64,000 bases of DNA, taken from contig NZ_JAAGOB010000005.1 of assembly GCF_010550695.1 (NCBI RefSeq), forward strand, positions 59,547 through 123,546. The letters run 5' to 3'. A model generated the notes under the pieces. The model searched no databases, was not told the DNA's origin, and saw only the letters and a program-made list of their open reading frames with translations. The position numbers and the translations under genes are program-made. Shown here in pieces: positions 40,677 to 51,048 of the stretch (the stretch's first letter is position 1; every line of letters starts with the position of its first letter). This DNA comes from Phytoactinopolyspora alkaliphila (lineage in GTDB: Bacteria; Actinomycetota; Actinomycetes; Jiangellales; Jiangellaceae).

Positions 40677-41383
40677 CCGACCCGCTCGCTGACGTCGCTG
40701 CCTTGGACGGCGTCGGCGTCGCGGCAGCGCACGCGCGCGATGCGATCGACGCAGTGCTGCGGCACCCGGCGATGCGCCGTGGCGCCGCCGAGATCGCCGC
40801 GGAGTCCGCCGTCCGGGGTGCCCGCGCGTCGGCGCAACTGGCTGGTGGCGATCCGGAGGCTCTCGCGGATCCCTACGTCCAGGGAGCGCTGCGGGCAACG
40901 GCAGAGCTTCCCGAGCTGGCCAAGACATGGGACCGCTCGCCTCGCCAGGTGCTGGCCCGCATTCACCTGCTGGCGGCACGAGACCTGGTCACGGATGCCG
41001 ACGCCCTCGGGCGTCCGGACTCGAACGCCGATGCCGGTCGGCTCGAGCAGCTTCTCACGGTGGCGACGGCGGCCACCGCCGCACCCGGAGTGGTGGTCGC
41101 CGCCATCGTCCACGGTGAGCTGCTCGCCATCCGACCGTTCGATGCCGCCGACGGGCTGGTGGCGAGGGCCACCGAGCGGATCGTGCTGCTGGCCAGGGGC
41201 GTCGACACGAAAGCGGTCAGCATCCCCGAGGCCGGTCATCTTGCTCTGGCCCGCGCTTACGAGCCCCTTCTCGACGCCTATCGATCGGGCTCGCCGGCCG
41301 GGGTCGGCGCCTGGGTGCGGCATTGCGCCGAGGCCTATGCGCGTGGAGCCGAAGCAGCCCTGGCCGTCGCCGAGTCGCGGTAG
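40673..41383 (+). CDS. Fic-domain-like protein with a degenerate active site
   Basis: 236 residues, mostly helical. VVVAAIVHGELLAIRPFDAA (141-160) aligns with the Fic core, whose consensus is (I)HPFxDGNGRxxR. Here the motif reads IRPFDAADGLVAR (153-165), so the catalytic His is Arg and the anion-binding Gly-Asn-Gly-Arg is largely replaced. AMP transfer is therefore unlikely; it may be a pseudoenzyme or use a different reaction. Related annotations sometimes call it an oxidoreductase, without support here. It overlaps the DUF1707 stop by four bases, so the three genes padR-DUF1707-Fic-like are co-expressed. Confidence 0.78.
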   Translation: MTDPLADVAALDGVGVAAAHARDAIDAVLRHPAMRRGAAEIAAESAVRGARASAQLAGGDPEALADPYVQGALRATAELPELAKTWDRSPRQVLARIHLLAARDLVTDADALGRPDSNADAGRLEQLLTVATAATAAPGVVVAAIVHGELLAIRPFDAADGLVARATERIVLLARGVDTKAVSIPEAGHLALARAYEPLLDAYRSGSPAGVGAWVRHCAEAYARGAEAALAVAESR

Positions 41384-41409
41384 CCGCCCCGCGTCCGTTC
41401 GGTCCCCGG

Positions 41410-42273
41410 CTACGCGCTCGCGTCGAGCTCCACCACGTCGTCCTCACTCAAAGCCAGGTCGACGGCGGCCGCGGAGTCCTGGATGCTTTCCGGCCGGCTG
41501 GCCCCCGGGATGGGGATCACTCGCTCGCCTTTGGCCAGCATCCACGCCAGGCAGACCCGCTGCGGGCTGCAACTGTGCGCGGTAGCCACTCGATTGAACG
41601 CCTCGAAGCTGGAACCCAGCTCCCGGGCCCGGGAGATGCCGCCCAGGGGACTCCAGGGCAGGAAGGCGACTCCGAGCTCTTCGCACAGTTCGAGCTCCGG
41701 CTCACTGCTGCGGAAGGCCGGCGAGAACTGATTCTGCACGGATGCCAGGCGTCCGCCCAGGATGTCCTGAGCCTGCCGGATCTGGCCGAGATCAGCGTTG
41801 GAGATGCCCGCCAGGCGGATCTTTCCCTCGTCGAGGAGGTCCCGAATGGCGCCGAGCGAATCTTCGTACGCCACGGTGGGATCGGGCCGGTGGAACTGAT
41901 AGAGACCGATAGCCTCCACGCCGAGGCGTTTCAGGGACGCCTCGCATGCCCGCTTCAGGTAGTCCGGGGAGCCGTTCTTCTCCCAGGTGCCGTCGCCTGG
42001 TCGCAGGTGCCCGCCCTTGGTGGCCACCAGGACATCACTGCTGTGCCCGCCGTAGGAGGCGAGGGCCTTGGCGATCAGTGCCTCGTTGTGACCCACCTCG
42101 CCGGCGTGGAGGTGGTAGGCGTCGGCGGTGTCGATCAGCGTGACCCCGGCGTCGAGAGCGGCGTGGATGGTGGCGAGCGATCGTGCCTCGTCCGGCCGTC
42201 CCTCGATGGACATGGGCATCCCGCCGAGCCCGATCGCGCTGACGTCGACGTCGCCGATGCGGCGATAGTGCAT
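41410..42273 (-). CDS. Aldo/keto reductase
   Basis: 287 residues, (beta/alpha)8 aldo-keto reductase. The catalytic tetrad is visible: Asp48 and Tyr53 (LIDTADAYH), Lys86 (VATKGGH) and His128 (LYQFHRPD). The NADP-binding region is near VIPIPGASRPESIQDS. It reduces aldehydes or ketones with NADPH; the substrate is unknown. ATG 42273 has GGAGG nine bases upstream; the longer frame is rejected. It is convergent with the Fic-like gene (26 bp) and divergent from a LysR-like remnant. Confidence 0.93.
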   Translation of the reverse strand: MHYRRIGDVDVSAIGLGGMPMSIEGRPDEARSLATIHAALDAGVTLIDTADAYHLHAGEVGHNEALIAKALASYGGHSSDVLVATKGGHLRPGDGTWEKNGSPDYLKRACEASLKRLGVEAIGLYQFHRPDPTVAYEDSLGAIRDLLDEGKIRLAGISNADLGQIRQAQDILGGRLASVQNQFSPAFRSSEPELELCEELGVAFLPWSPLGGISRARELGSSFEAFNRVATAHSCSPQRVCLAWMLAKGERVIPIPGASRPESIQDSAAAVDLALSEDDVVELDASA

Positions 42274-42327
42274 GGTTCCCAACCTCCACGGCGGATTGGC
42301 GGCAGTCATGGTCTTGAGTCTTCGCAC

Positions 42328-42354
42328 GTGCGCAAGGCACGTGTGCCTGCGCAC
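42328..42354. promoter_or_regulatory. Inverted repeat upstream of the aldo/keto reductase
   Basis: GTGCGCAAGGCAC (42328-42340) pairs with GTGCCTGCGCAC (42343-42354) with one bulged base. Two CACGTG cores also occur (42325, 42338). The location 50-80 bases before the AKR start suggests an operator, or the promoter area shared with the former LysR gene. Confidence 0.5.
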
Positions 42355-42402
42355 GACTAGCCTTGCGGGTCGGCGTTCACATGTCCAACAGCTTGACTCG
42401 AC

Positions 42403-42498
42403 GTGCCCGAGCTGCTGGCGTGCCGTAGGCACGTGACGCTGGAGGTGAACGACGTCCACACGCTGCTGGGCGTGGTCCGCGACGGACTCGGGATGGCG
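42403..42498 (+). pseudogene. Possible LysR-family regulator remnant
   Basis: In one frame RRHVTLEVNDVHTLLGVVRD then GLGMA reads like the C-terminal part of LysR substrate-binding domains (consensus EVNDVxTLLxLVxxGLGVALLP). Nothing recognisable lies before or after, and no HTH is present. LysR genes often sit divergent to AKR genes, which supports the reading. The rest of the 538-bp gap 42274-42811 shows only a weak 7-bp hairpin (42590-42613). Confidence 0.4.
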
Positions 42499-42811
42499 CC
42501 GCAGCGCGGCTGGGAGCAGGATGATCGAGCAACTGACTCCCGCGGGGGCAGCCGGCTGGTTCCGAGACCCCGGAAGACGTCGCATGCGAACGGCGCCCCT
42601 GCTGGAGCGCCGTCGCTGACACGTTCAGATGGGTTACCAGAGCGTGCATCTATCTGTCGCCTCGGCTGGCCCGGAACGACTGCCCGTACATGGGCGGATC
42701 GCCGCGTGGGTGCCCATCTGCCGTGCGGTGGACCTGTACGGTCCGTTACTCCCCTTGATAGCCCATCGCCGTGTTCCGGGGAAAGGGGAACGCCTAGATC
42801 CGTGCAGATCT

Positions 42812-43858
42812 TTACAGTCCGCACACATCCGCGGACAGCCTCCCCAGCGCGACCAGGATGGAGGCGGGCAGTGGAACGTTCTGGACCCGGGTACCGGTGG
42901 CCGCGGCGTCCGGCGCCACATGGAAGTGCAGCGCGGCGCCGTCGAAGTGTTCGATCTCGCGGCAGTCGGAGATCTCCCAGCCGATGTCGATCGCCACGCT
43001 CTCCTCGGCGTCCAACGTCACAGGCAGTCCGCCGGTGGCTGCAGTGAGTCCGTCGGTGTGGATGCGGATCCGGAGCAACGCCGCGCTTCTGTCGGCTCGT
43101 GGAGGCAGCGGATAGGACGCATAGAGGTGAAGCCGAGTGTGAAGGACGCTGTCCCCAGCGTCACGGGGCAGCACCTCCGCCTCGGCGACGAAGATGTCAG
43201 GATACTCGGGCTCGCCCATGGCGCACGTCGTCGTCCATGCCTGCCTGAACCAGCCTTGGTCCGGCCCGAACTCCAGCGGGACCGTCGCCTCGGCGGAGGC
43301 GCCGCGAACGTGGGCGCGAGCGGAGACGTGGCTGGCTGTGCCGGCCGGTGCGTCGGCGGTGCAGTCGGGCGTCATCCGGACCTGCAGGCTGGCCCATGTT
43401 CCCGGTCGTGCGGTGACGGGATCCGGCTGCCGGCCGTCGTCGGGCCGGCGCCAGGCGTTCACGTCGACATAGAGCACGTCGACCGGCGTCGAGCCGGCGT
43501 TGAAGATCATCAGGTCGGCACGCCAGATCGGCGCGCGAGGATCCAGGGAACTCGCCAGCTCCACGTCGACGACGCGCCCTGCTACCAACTCAATTCGACC
43601 TTGCTCGGCCGCATCGTGGCGGGCGTTCGCGCCAATGACACCCGCGACCGCCCCGACGACCAGCGCCAAGCCGAGCCCGAGCCATTGGCGCCAGGGCCGG
43701 TTGTCGGAAGCGTCGTCACCCGATAGTTCGTACACCGGGTCGTCGGCGTTCAGGTGCATCGGCGAGTAGACCGGGACGTCGTCGGTCCCGCTGCCGTGCG
43801 TTGCGGCGGCGTCGTCGCGGTGGGATCGGGCCCAGCGCCCCATAGCTCCAGTGTCCAT
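42812..43858 (-). CDS. Membrane-anchored four-cysteine protein, family unknown (copy B)
   Basis: 348 residues from ATG 43858 (ATG 43843, with GGAG just upstream, is an alternative). A cytosolic stretch of about 58 residues is followed by a membrane helix at 60-77 (GLGLALVVGAVAGVIGANAR) and an extracytoplasmic domain. The post-helix segment ANARHDAAEQGRIELVAG matches VNARNDAIERNRVDLVAG of copy A. The cysteines align as MTPDC, TTTCAMG, ISDC and the near-terminal ADVCGL. The function is unknown. It is divergent from acsA with 214 bp between. Confidence 0.8.
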   Translation of the reverse strand: MDTGAMGRWARSHRDDAAATHGSGTDDVPVYSPMHLNADDPVYELSGDDASDNRPWRQWLGLGLALVVGAVAGVIGANARHDAAEQGRIELVAGRVVDVELASSLDPRAPIWRADLMIFNAGSTPVDVLYVDVNAWRRPDDGRQPDPVTARPGTWASLQVRMTPDCTADAPAGTASHVSARAHVRGASAEATVPLEFGPDQGWFRQAWTTTCAMGEPEYPDIFVAEAEVLPRDAGDSVLHTRLHLYASYPLPPRADRSAALLRIRIHTDGLTAATGGLPVTLDAEESVAIDIGWEISDCREIEHFDGAALHFHVAPDAAATGTRVQNVPLPASILVALGRLSADVCGL

Positions 43859-43933
43859 CCGAGAGAGGTGTTCCGTCGATAGTGCTCGGACATTGCTGCT
43901 TGGCCCCCGTCCCGTTTCGCGTAGTGAATCTGA

Positions 43934-43997
43934 GACGATCAGGTGACAGTCGGGTTTCAGGTCCGTGCCGTTCACCGCACCGTGGTGCGGTGAACGG
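43934..43997. promoter_or_regulatory. acsA upstream region: 30-nt inverted repeat and a TGATC-type short repeat
   Basis: CCGTTCACCGCACC (43968-43981) and its exact complement (43984-43997) form a 14-bp stem with a two-base loop, too tight for a free hairpin, so more like a protein operator. It lies 76 bases before the acsA GTG. GACGATCAGGTGA (43934-43946) is a stray copy of the short repeat clustered at 23.1-23.3 kb. Confidence 0.6.
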
Positions 43998-44072
43998 TAT
44001 TGCCGTCCAGGTGGGCTCATGGTGAGCTTGACCTCGGGACCTGTCGGATGACGAGATGAGGAGCAGACAAAG

Positions 44073-46031
<1,959 letters not shown>

Positions 46032-46056
46032 CCGCGCGCCCGCCGTTCTCCTGCTT

Positions 46057-46101
46057 GCGTCCGGCAGGCCGAGGAGCCCAGCTCCTCGGCCTGCCGGACG
46101 C
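46057..46101 (+). terminator. acsA terminator, 21-bp perfect stem
   Basis: The arm at 46057-46077 (beginning GCGTCCGGCAGGCC) pairs without mismatch with 46081-46101 around a three-base loop. It lies 26 bases after the acsA stop and before the kinase gene. Confidence 0.92.
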
Positions 46102-46138
46102 GAGTGGCGGCGAGTCCCGCTCAGCGTAGGGTCCTGCC

Positions 46139-46930
46139 ATGCGCTCCTCCGTCGTCGTGCTGATCGTCGTGGCTGCGCTCGTCGTCGTGGCGGCGATCGT
46201 TCTGGTGCGGCTGATCCGTTCCCGCACCGTCCTCGGGACCGCGGAAAACCAGACGACGTACCGGATCCTGCACACCACCAGTCTCGCGTCGCCCGAGCTG
46301 CGTGCCGGCCTTGGCGCCGGTGCGGAGCGGGCTGCGCGGCACCTGCGTGACCTCCTGGGTACGACGGCTCTCGCACTCACTGACGGTGACGGCGTCGTCG
46401 GGTGGGCCGGGGCGGGCGGGCATCACACGCACGACGTCAACCGGCACGCCGCCAAGGCGCTGGACGGGGGATCCGCCGAGGTCCTCGGCCCGGACGCGAT
46501 CGAGTGCCAGCGGCTTGACTGCCCAGTGCGGCACGGCGTCGTGACCGCGCTGACCACAGAGGACCGGGTCGTCGGCGCACTTGTCGCGTACACCGCGGCG
46601 CGCCCTTCGGCGGGGCTCGTCCGCGCCGTGGAAGAGGTTGCCCGGTTCGTCTCCGGGCAGCTGGAGCTCGCGGAACTCGATCAGGAACGCGCCAAGCTGG
46701 CGGAGGCGGAGATCCGTGCGCTGCGGGCGCAGATCTCCCCGCACTTCATCTACAACGCTCTGGGTGCCATCGCCTCGTCCGTCCGCTCGGACCCGGAGCA
46801 CGCGCGTGAGCTTCTACTGGAGTTTGCCGACTTCACTCGCTCGTGGCCAATGACAGCTGAGCGATTCTCGACCCTGTGGATCGCAGCGCCGCCAAGGACC
46901 GCGCCAACACCGCCAGAATCCCCACGGTGA
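46139..46930 (+). pseudogene. Truncated LytS/YehU-type sensor histidine kinase
   Basis: 263 residues. One membrane helix (about 3-25) is followed by a GAF-like domain (about 45-170), a coiled linker, and the His_kinase domain with H-box AQISPHFIYNALGAIASSVR. Coding similarity stops after RELLLEFADFTR, where intact homologues continue into the rest of the dimerisation region and the HATPase_c domain. Here the frame runs into unrelated Pro/Thr-rich sequence and then 42-bp repeats. No ATP-binding domain exists, so it cannot autophosphorylate. The usual LytR-type response regulator is also absent. Probably a remnant, though the sensor part could still be made. Confidence 0.85.
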
Positions 46931-47066
46931 TCTTTGCGACGACTGGGGGACCGGTCAGTTCTCACACGGTGATCTTTGCGACGACTGGGGGACCGGTCAG
47001 TTCTCACACGGTGATCTTCACGACGACTGGGGGACCGGTCAGATCTCACACGGTGATCTTCACGAC
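46923..47066. repeat. 42-bp tandem repeat, 3.4 copies
   Basis: Units start at 46923, 46965, 47007 and 47049, each beginning CACGGTGATCTT and containing GACGACTGGGGGACCGGTCA. The third copy has CACGACG where the first two have TGCGACG. The fourth stops after about 18 bp. GATCTTCAC, the complement of the GTGAAGATC core at 10.3 kb, appears in copies 3 and 4 and again near 47110. The repeats sit exactly at the break of the kinase gene. Confidence 0.95.
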
Positions 47067-47408
47067 CGCGCGACCAGGGCTTTCACAGCCGCAGGTTCTC
47101 GCACAACGATCTTCACAGAGAGCGTGTGACCAGCTGTGATGACTATCGCCGGTCAAATGCGCCGGAACTCACACGGCATGCCCTCACGACCACACGACCA
47201 GCCACCGCACCGGTTGTTTCTAGCACGACGATCACCACACCCACCCAGACCAGCGCCCTGCACCGGGCGCGCCACCCTGATACAAGCAGCGGTGAATCCC
47301 AGGCCGATTCACCGTTCGTGCCCGCCGCCGCCCAAGCCCGCTGACCGGGCTCCACCGCCACAAGGAGACCAACATCAATAAGGCGATCACCTCGACGACG
47401 GCGGTTCT
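47067..47408. other. Gene-free stretch between repeat arrays
   Basis: No credible gene. Scattered GATCTTCAC/GATCAC-like pieces and CACACGGC repeats continue the style of the 42-bp array. Codon usage in all frames is unlike the neighbours. Confidence 0.5.
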
Positions 47409-47535
47409 CCTCGACCCAGTGCCGCGGTTCTCCTCCGGCCAGTGCCGTGGGCTCTCTGGCGCAGTGCTGCGGGGTCCTCCTTCACCCAGTGCCGCGGGTC
47501 CTCCTTCACCCAGTGCCGCCGGTTCTTCTCCACCA
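47409..47535. repeat. About 24-bp degenerate tandem repeat, five copies
   Basis: CAGTGC(C/T)G recurs at 47417, 47440, 47462, 47487 and 47511 (steps 23, 22, 25, 24), each followed by a CGGGTCCTCCT-like pyrimidine-rich segment. The best two copies share CCCAGTGCCGCGGGTCCTCC and its neighbour. It lies 105 bp before the wrbA start. Confidence 0.85.
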
Positions 47536-47639
47536 GCGGCGGAAGCCATGCGCGAACTACAGTCAGGCGACGGATTCGGCCGGCATGTCGCCACCCCTAG
47601 CGTCGTGTTCTCCAGGAACGACGACGCAAAGGAAACCTC

Positions 47640-48248
47640 ATGTCTCACGCGATCAACGTCGCGGTCATCTACTACAGCTCCACGGGCAACGTGCATGCGC
47701 TGGCGAACGGCGCCGCGGAAGGCGCCGAGAAGGAGGGCGCCGAGGTGCGCCTGCGCCGGGTGGCGGAGCTGGCGCCGGCCGAGGTGGTCGCCGCCAAGCC
47801 CGAGTGGGCAGGGCACGCGGACGCCACGCGGCATATTCCGGAAGCCGGTGTCAACGATCTGATCTGGGCGGATGTGGTCTTGTTCGGGACGCCGACCCGC
47901 TACGGAGCCATGGCCAGTCAGCTCAAGCAGTTCATCGACACCACTGGCCCGATCTGGGAGAAGGGTCTGCTGGCGGACAAGGTTTACTCCGCATTCACCT
48001 CGACGTACACGAACCACGGCGGACAGGAGAGCACGCTCCTCTCCCTGTACAACGTGATCTACCACTGGGGCGGAGTCATCGTGCCACCCGGTTACACCGA
48101 TCCGGTGCAGTTCGAGCTGGGTAACCCCTACGGCACCGCACACATCAGTGGTGGGGGCGCCCCGGCCGAGGTTCACCTGCGTACGGTCCGCTATCAGGCG
48201 GCCAGGGCCACCGCCATGGCGAGAGCACTCAAGCAGGGCCGCAACTGA
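47640..48248 (+). CDS. wrbA: NAD(P)H:quinone oxidoreductase, WrbA type
   Basis: 202 residues, flavodoxin-like. The FMN phosphate loop is YYSSTGNVHALA (11-22), with the isoalloxazine loops GTPTRYGAMASQLKQFIDTT and FTSTYTNHGGQESTLLSLYN. It matches the WrbA/NQO family in length and motif order. It performs two-electron reduction of quinones, avoiding semiquinone radicals. ATG 47640 with AAGGAAA upstream. It converges with the LuxR gene (5 bp between stops). Confidence 0.94.
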   Translation: MSHAINVAVIYYSSTGNVHALANGAAEGAEKEGAEVRLRRVAELAPAEVVAAKPEWAGHADATRHIPEAGVNDLIWADVVLFGTPTRYGAMASQLKQFIDTTGPIWEKGLLADKVYSAFTSTYTNHGGQESTLLSLYNVIYHWGGVIVPPGYTDPVQFELGNPYGTAHISGGGAPAEVHLRTVRYQAARATAMARALKQGRN

Positions 48249-48253
48249 GCCGG

Positions 48254-50977
48254 TCAGCCGAGGTCCATGCGGGCGAGCTCGTGCCGGGAGGTGACCCCGA
48301 GCTTCGGATACGCCTTGTAGAGGTGGTAGCCCACGGTGCGCGGGCTGAGGAAGAGCTGGGCCGCGATGTCCCGGTTGCTCAACCCGTCCGCAGCCAACCG
48401 CGCCACCTGCAGTTCTTGCGGTGTGAGCCGGTCCAGGACGTCAGGTCCTCGTTCTGGCGTCTCCGACGCTTCTCCTGCGGCGCGCAACTCGGCCGCGGTG
48501 CGCCGCAACCACTCGGCCGCGCCGAGCTGGTCGAAGATCTCGTGTGCGACGCGTAGGTGCGGCCGGGCGTCGTTGCGGAAGAGCCGGCGGCGCAGCCAGC
48601 TGCCGAAGAGCAACTCGGTGCGTGCCCGTTCGAACGGCTGGCCGTCCCTGGCATGGAGCTCGGCGGCCGCCTCGTAGAGTTCCCGCGCGTCGTCCCCGTC
48701 GGCCAGGATGGCTCGGCAGCGCAACGCGACCGCCATGGCCCACGGACGCTCCGTCGCCTCCGCCCACTCCCCGTACGTGGCGGACGCCTCGGCCGCGAGT
48801 TCGGGCGCTCCTGCGCGGGCCGCTGCCTCGACGTAGTCGGGCAGGCTGGCGAAGTGGCCCATGGCGACCTCCCGGGCCGGGCCTACACCCAGCCGGTCGA
48901 GCCGTTCAAGCACGGACTCGTGCCGGCCGGAACCGAGGTCAAGAATGTTCAGCGCATACAAGCACTCCACGCCACGCTCGGTGAGTCCCTCGTCGAGAAT
49001 CTCGCCGGCGAGTGGGCGGGTGAGCTCCCCGTCACCCACGATCGCGGCCACGCACGCGAGCAGACCACTCAGGTGCCCGGCGAAGTGGGGCTGGTCGGTG
49101 TCCTGGGCGATCCGCAGCCCTTCGTCCGCGGCTGACCGGGCCGCCCGCAGGCGCCCGCGGATCAGTTCCGCGCGGGCCAGATACATCAGCGCTCGAGGGA
49201 GCAGACCGATAGCGCCCTGTGCACGGCACTCGCGTTCCAGCGCGGCGGCCTCCTCGTAGCCCGCGTCGGGGTCGGCCAGCCAGTGGAACCACCATTGGAT
49301 GCTGGACCGTTGCCAGATGGAGCGACCGGGATTATGGGCAAACTCGGCCAGCAGCTCGCGAAGGTACGGGACGCCGTGCTTCAGTCCACCGGTGGTCAGG
49401 TGGACGATCGCCGCCGAGGTCCGGGCCAGGAACGGGTCCGGTGACGGGACCGCGGCGAGGCGTGCCACCGCCGCCACGTCGGCGTGATTCGCTGACGCCC
49501 ATGCGGCGGTGACGGCGTCGAGCAGCATGACAGCGGCAAGACCGGGGTCGTCTTCGGCGATCGCGGATGCGGCCCACGCCAGTTCCACCGCGAGGTGCGG
49601 GCGGTCCTGTTCATGCGCGATGGCACTTCGGACCTGGACCAGATCAGCGAGGACGCGTGGCGCGGCCGCATCCGGCTCGGCCAGATCGGCGAGCTTTGCC
49701 GCGCGGTCCGGGCGCCCCGCGTCGGCCGCCGCGCGGGCTGCCGACGCCAGCCGGCGAACTCGCTGGGCAGGGTCGGGGGTCAGCTCGGCGGCACGCTGGT
49801 ACGCCGCGGCGACCGCTGCGTAGCCGCCGCGAGAACGCGCGTGCTCGGCGCTGCGCTCGAGAGCGGAGGCGACGGCCTCGTCCGGCTCGGTGCTCGCGGC
49901 GGCTCGGTGCCAGGCCGCGCGGTCTGCCGCTGACGCGGCCTCGAAGGTCTCGGCCAGCGCCCGGTGTACCGCGAGGCGCTGCGCTGCCGACGCGGCGTGG
50001 TGCGTCGCGGACCGGATGAGAGGGTGACGGAACATCAGCCGGGCGCCGACGACGTCCACGAGGTTGTCCGCCTCCGCCCGCTCGAGATCAGGTATCCCGG
50101 CACCGAGACGGCGCGCCGCATCGAGCACCACGGTCAGCTCGCCGGTGTCCTCGGTAGCGAGAACCAGCAGCAAATACCTGGTCGTGTCGGGAAGCGCACG
50201 GACACGTGCCTGATACGTCTCCTGTACCCGGCTGGGAACCGGGTTGTCACCCGCTGGTGAGGCCTCAGGTGCGAGCCATCCGGCCCGTTGCTCGGGGGTG
50301 AGCGCCGCGGGCAGTTCCCGTAGCGCGAGCGGGTTTCCAGCCGTCTCCGCCACGATCCGGTCCTGGAGCTGCGGGGCCAGGCCGGGGACGAACTCGTCGA
50401 GAAACGCCAGGGACTCCTCGCGTCCGAGGCCACCCACCTCCATCTCCGGCAAGCCGAATGCGGGGAGCGCCGTGTCATCCGCGCGGGCGGCGAAGAGCAT
50501 GACGATTCCCTCCGCGCCGAGCCGGCGGGCCGCGAAACACATCGCCGAGAGAGAACTGTGATCGAGCCACTGCGCGTCGTCGATCAGGCAGAGCAGTGGG
50601 CCACCGCCGGCGTGTTCGGCGAGCAGGGTCAGTGTGGCCAGGCCCACTAGGAAGCGATCGGCGGCCCGGCTGCCGGCCAGGCCGAAGGCACCGCGCAGAG
50701 CGTCGGCCTGCGGCGCGGGTACGGCATCCAGGTCACCCAGCGCCGGGCGCAGGATGAGATGCAGCGCGCCGTACGGCAGTTCGATCTCGGCTTCCACCCC
50801 GACGCCGGACAGGACCGGCACCTCGCTGCGCGACGCCTGCTCCCGGGCGTACTCCAGAAGGGTGGATTTCCCGATGCCCGGCTCGCCGCGGAACACCAGA
50901 GCGCTGCTGTGCCCGTCGGTGGCCTCTGTCAGCATCCGGTCGATCCGCGTCTTCTCCGCCGAGCGCCCGTAAAGCAC
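48254..50977 (-). CDS. LAL-type LuxR-family regulator (copy 1)
   Basis: 907 residues. An N-terminal AAA ATPase domain has Walker A GEPGIGKST (31-39) and Walker B LLCLIDDAQWLD (near 125-136). A long TPR-like helical region follows, and a C-terminal LuxR helix-turn-helix ends the protein (LTPQELQVARLAADGLSNRD then SPRTVGYHLYKAYPKLGV). Large ATP-binding LuxR regulators activate catabolic or antibiotic genes on an unknown signal. GTG 50977 starts directly before LYGR, as in the paralogue at 60189; an upstream GTG at 50998 is possible. It is divergent from the CocE-type hydrolase, a candidate target. Confidence 0.92.
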   Translation of the reverse strand: MLYGRSAEKTRIDRMLTEATDGHSSALVFRGEPGIGKSTLLEYAREQASRSEVPVLSGVGVEAEIELPYGALHLILRPALGDLDAVPAPQADALRGAFGLAGSRAADRFLVGLATLTLLAEHAGGGPLLCLIDDAQWLDHSSLSAMCFAARRLGAEGIVMLFAARADDTALPAFGLPEMEVGGLGREESLAFLDEFVPGLAPQLQDRIVAETAGNPLALRELPAALTPEQRAGWLAPEASPAGDNPVPSRVQETYQARVRALPDTTRYLLLVLATEDTGELTVVLDAARRLGAGIPDLERAEADNLVDVVGARLMFRHPLIRSATHHAASAAQRLAVHRALAETFEAASAADRAAWHRAAASTEPDEAVASALERSAEHARSRGGYAAVAAAYQRAAELTPDPAQRVRRLASAARAAADAGRPDRAAKLADLAEPDAAAPRVLADLVQVRSAIAHEQDRPHLAVELAWAASAIAEDDPGLAAVMLLDAVTAAWASANHADVAAVARLAAVPSPDPFLARTSAAIVHLTTGGLKHGVPYLRELLAEFAHNPGRSIWQRSSIQWWFHWLADPDAGYEEAAALERECRAQGAIGLLPRALMYLARAELIRGRLRAARSAADEGLRIAQDTDQPHFAGHLSGLLACVAAIVGDGELTRPLAGEILDEGLTERGVECLYALNILDLGSGRHESVLERLDRLGVGPAREVAMGHFASLPDYVEAAARAGAPELAAEASATYGEWAEATERPWAMAVALRCRAILADGDDARELYEAAAELHARDGQPFERARTELLFGSWLRRRLFRNDARPHLRVAHEIFDQLGAAEWLRRTAAELRAAGEASETPERGPDVLDRLTPQELQVARLAADGLSNRDIAAQLFLSPRTVGYHLYKAYPKLGVTSRHELARMDLG

Positions 50978-51048
50978 GTGTGGAACGTAGCAGAACACCA
51001 GTCACGTGACAGACTCGGCGCTCGCGCATGCAGCATTAGCGTGCCGTC

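Noticed and set aside
42590-42613. Short hairpin as a transcription terminator
   Set aside because: Only a 7-bp stem with a 10-base loop and no gene end nearby to terminate; could easily arise by chance at this GC content.
46923-47535. Possible CRISPR array
   Set aside because: Repeats are directly abutting with no unique spacers (42-bp and about 24-bp units), and no cas genes are nearby.
47232-48176. 314-codon minus-strand ORF over wrbA
   Set aside because: Antisense of wrbA motifs and the repeat region; no domain or ribosome site.
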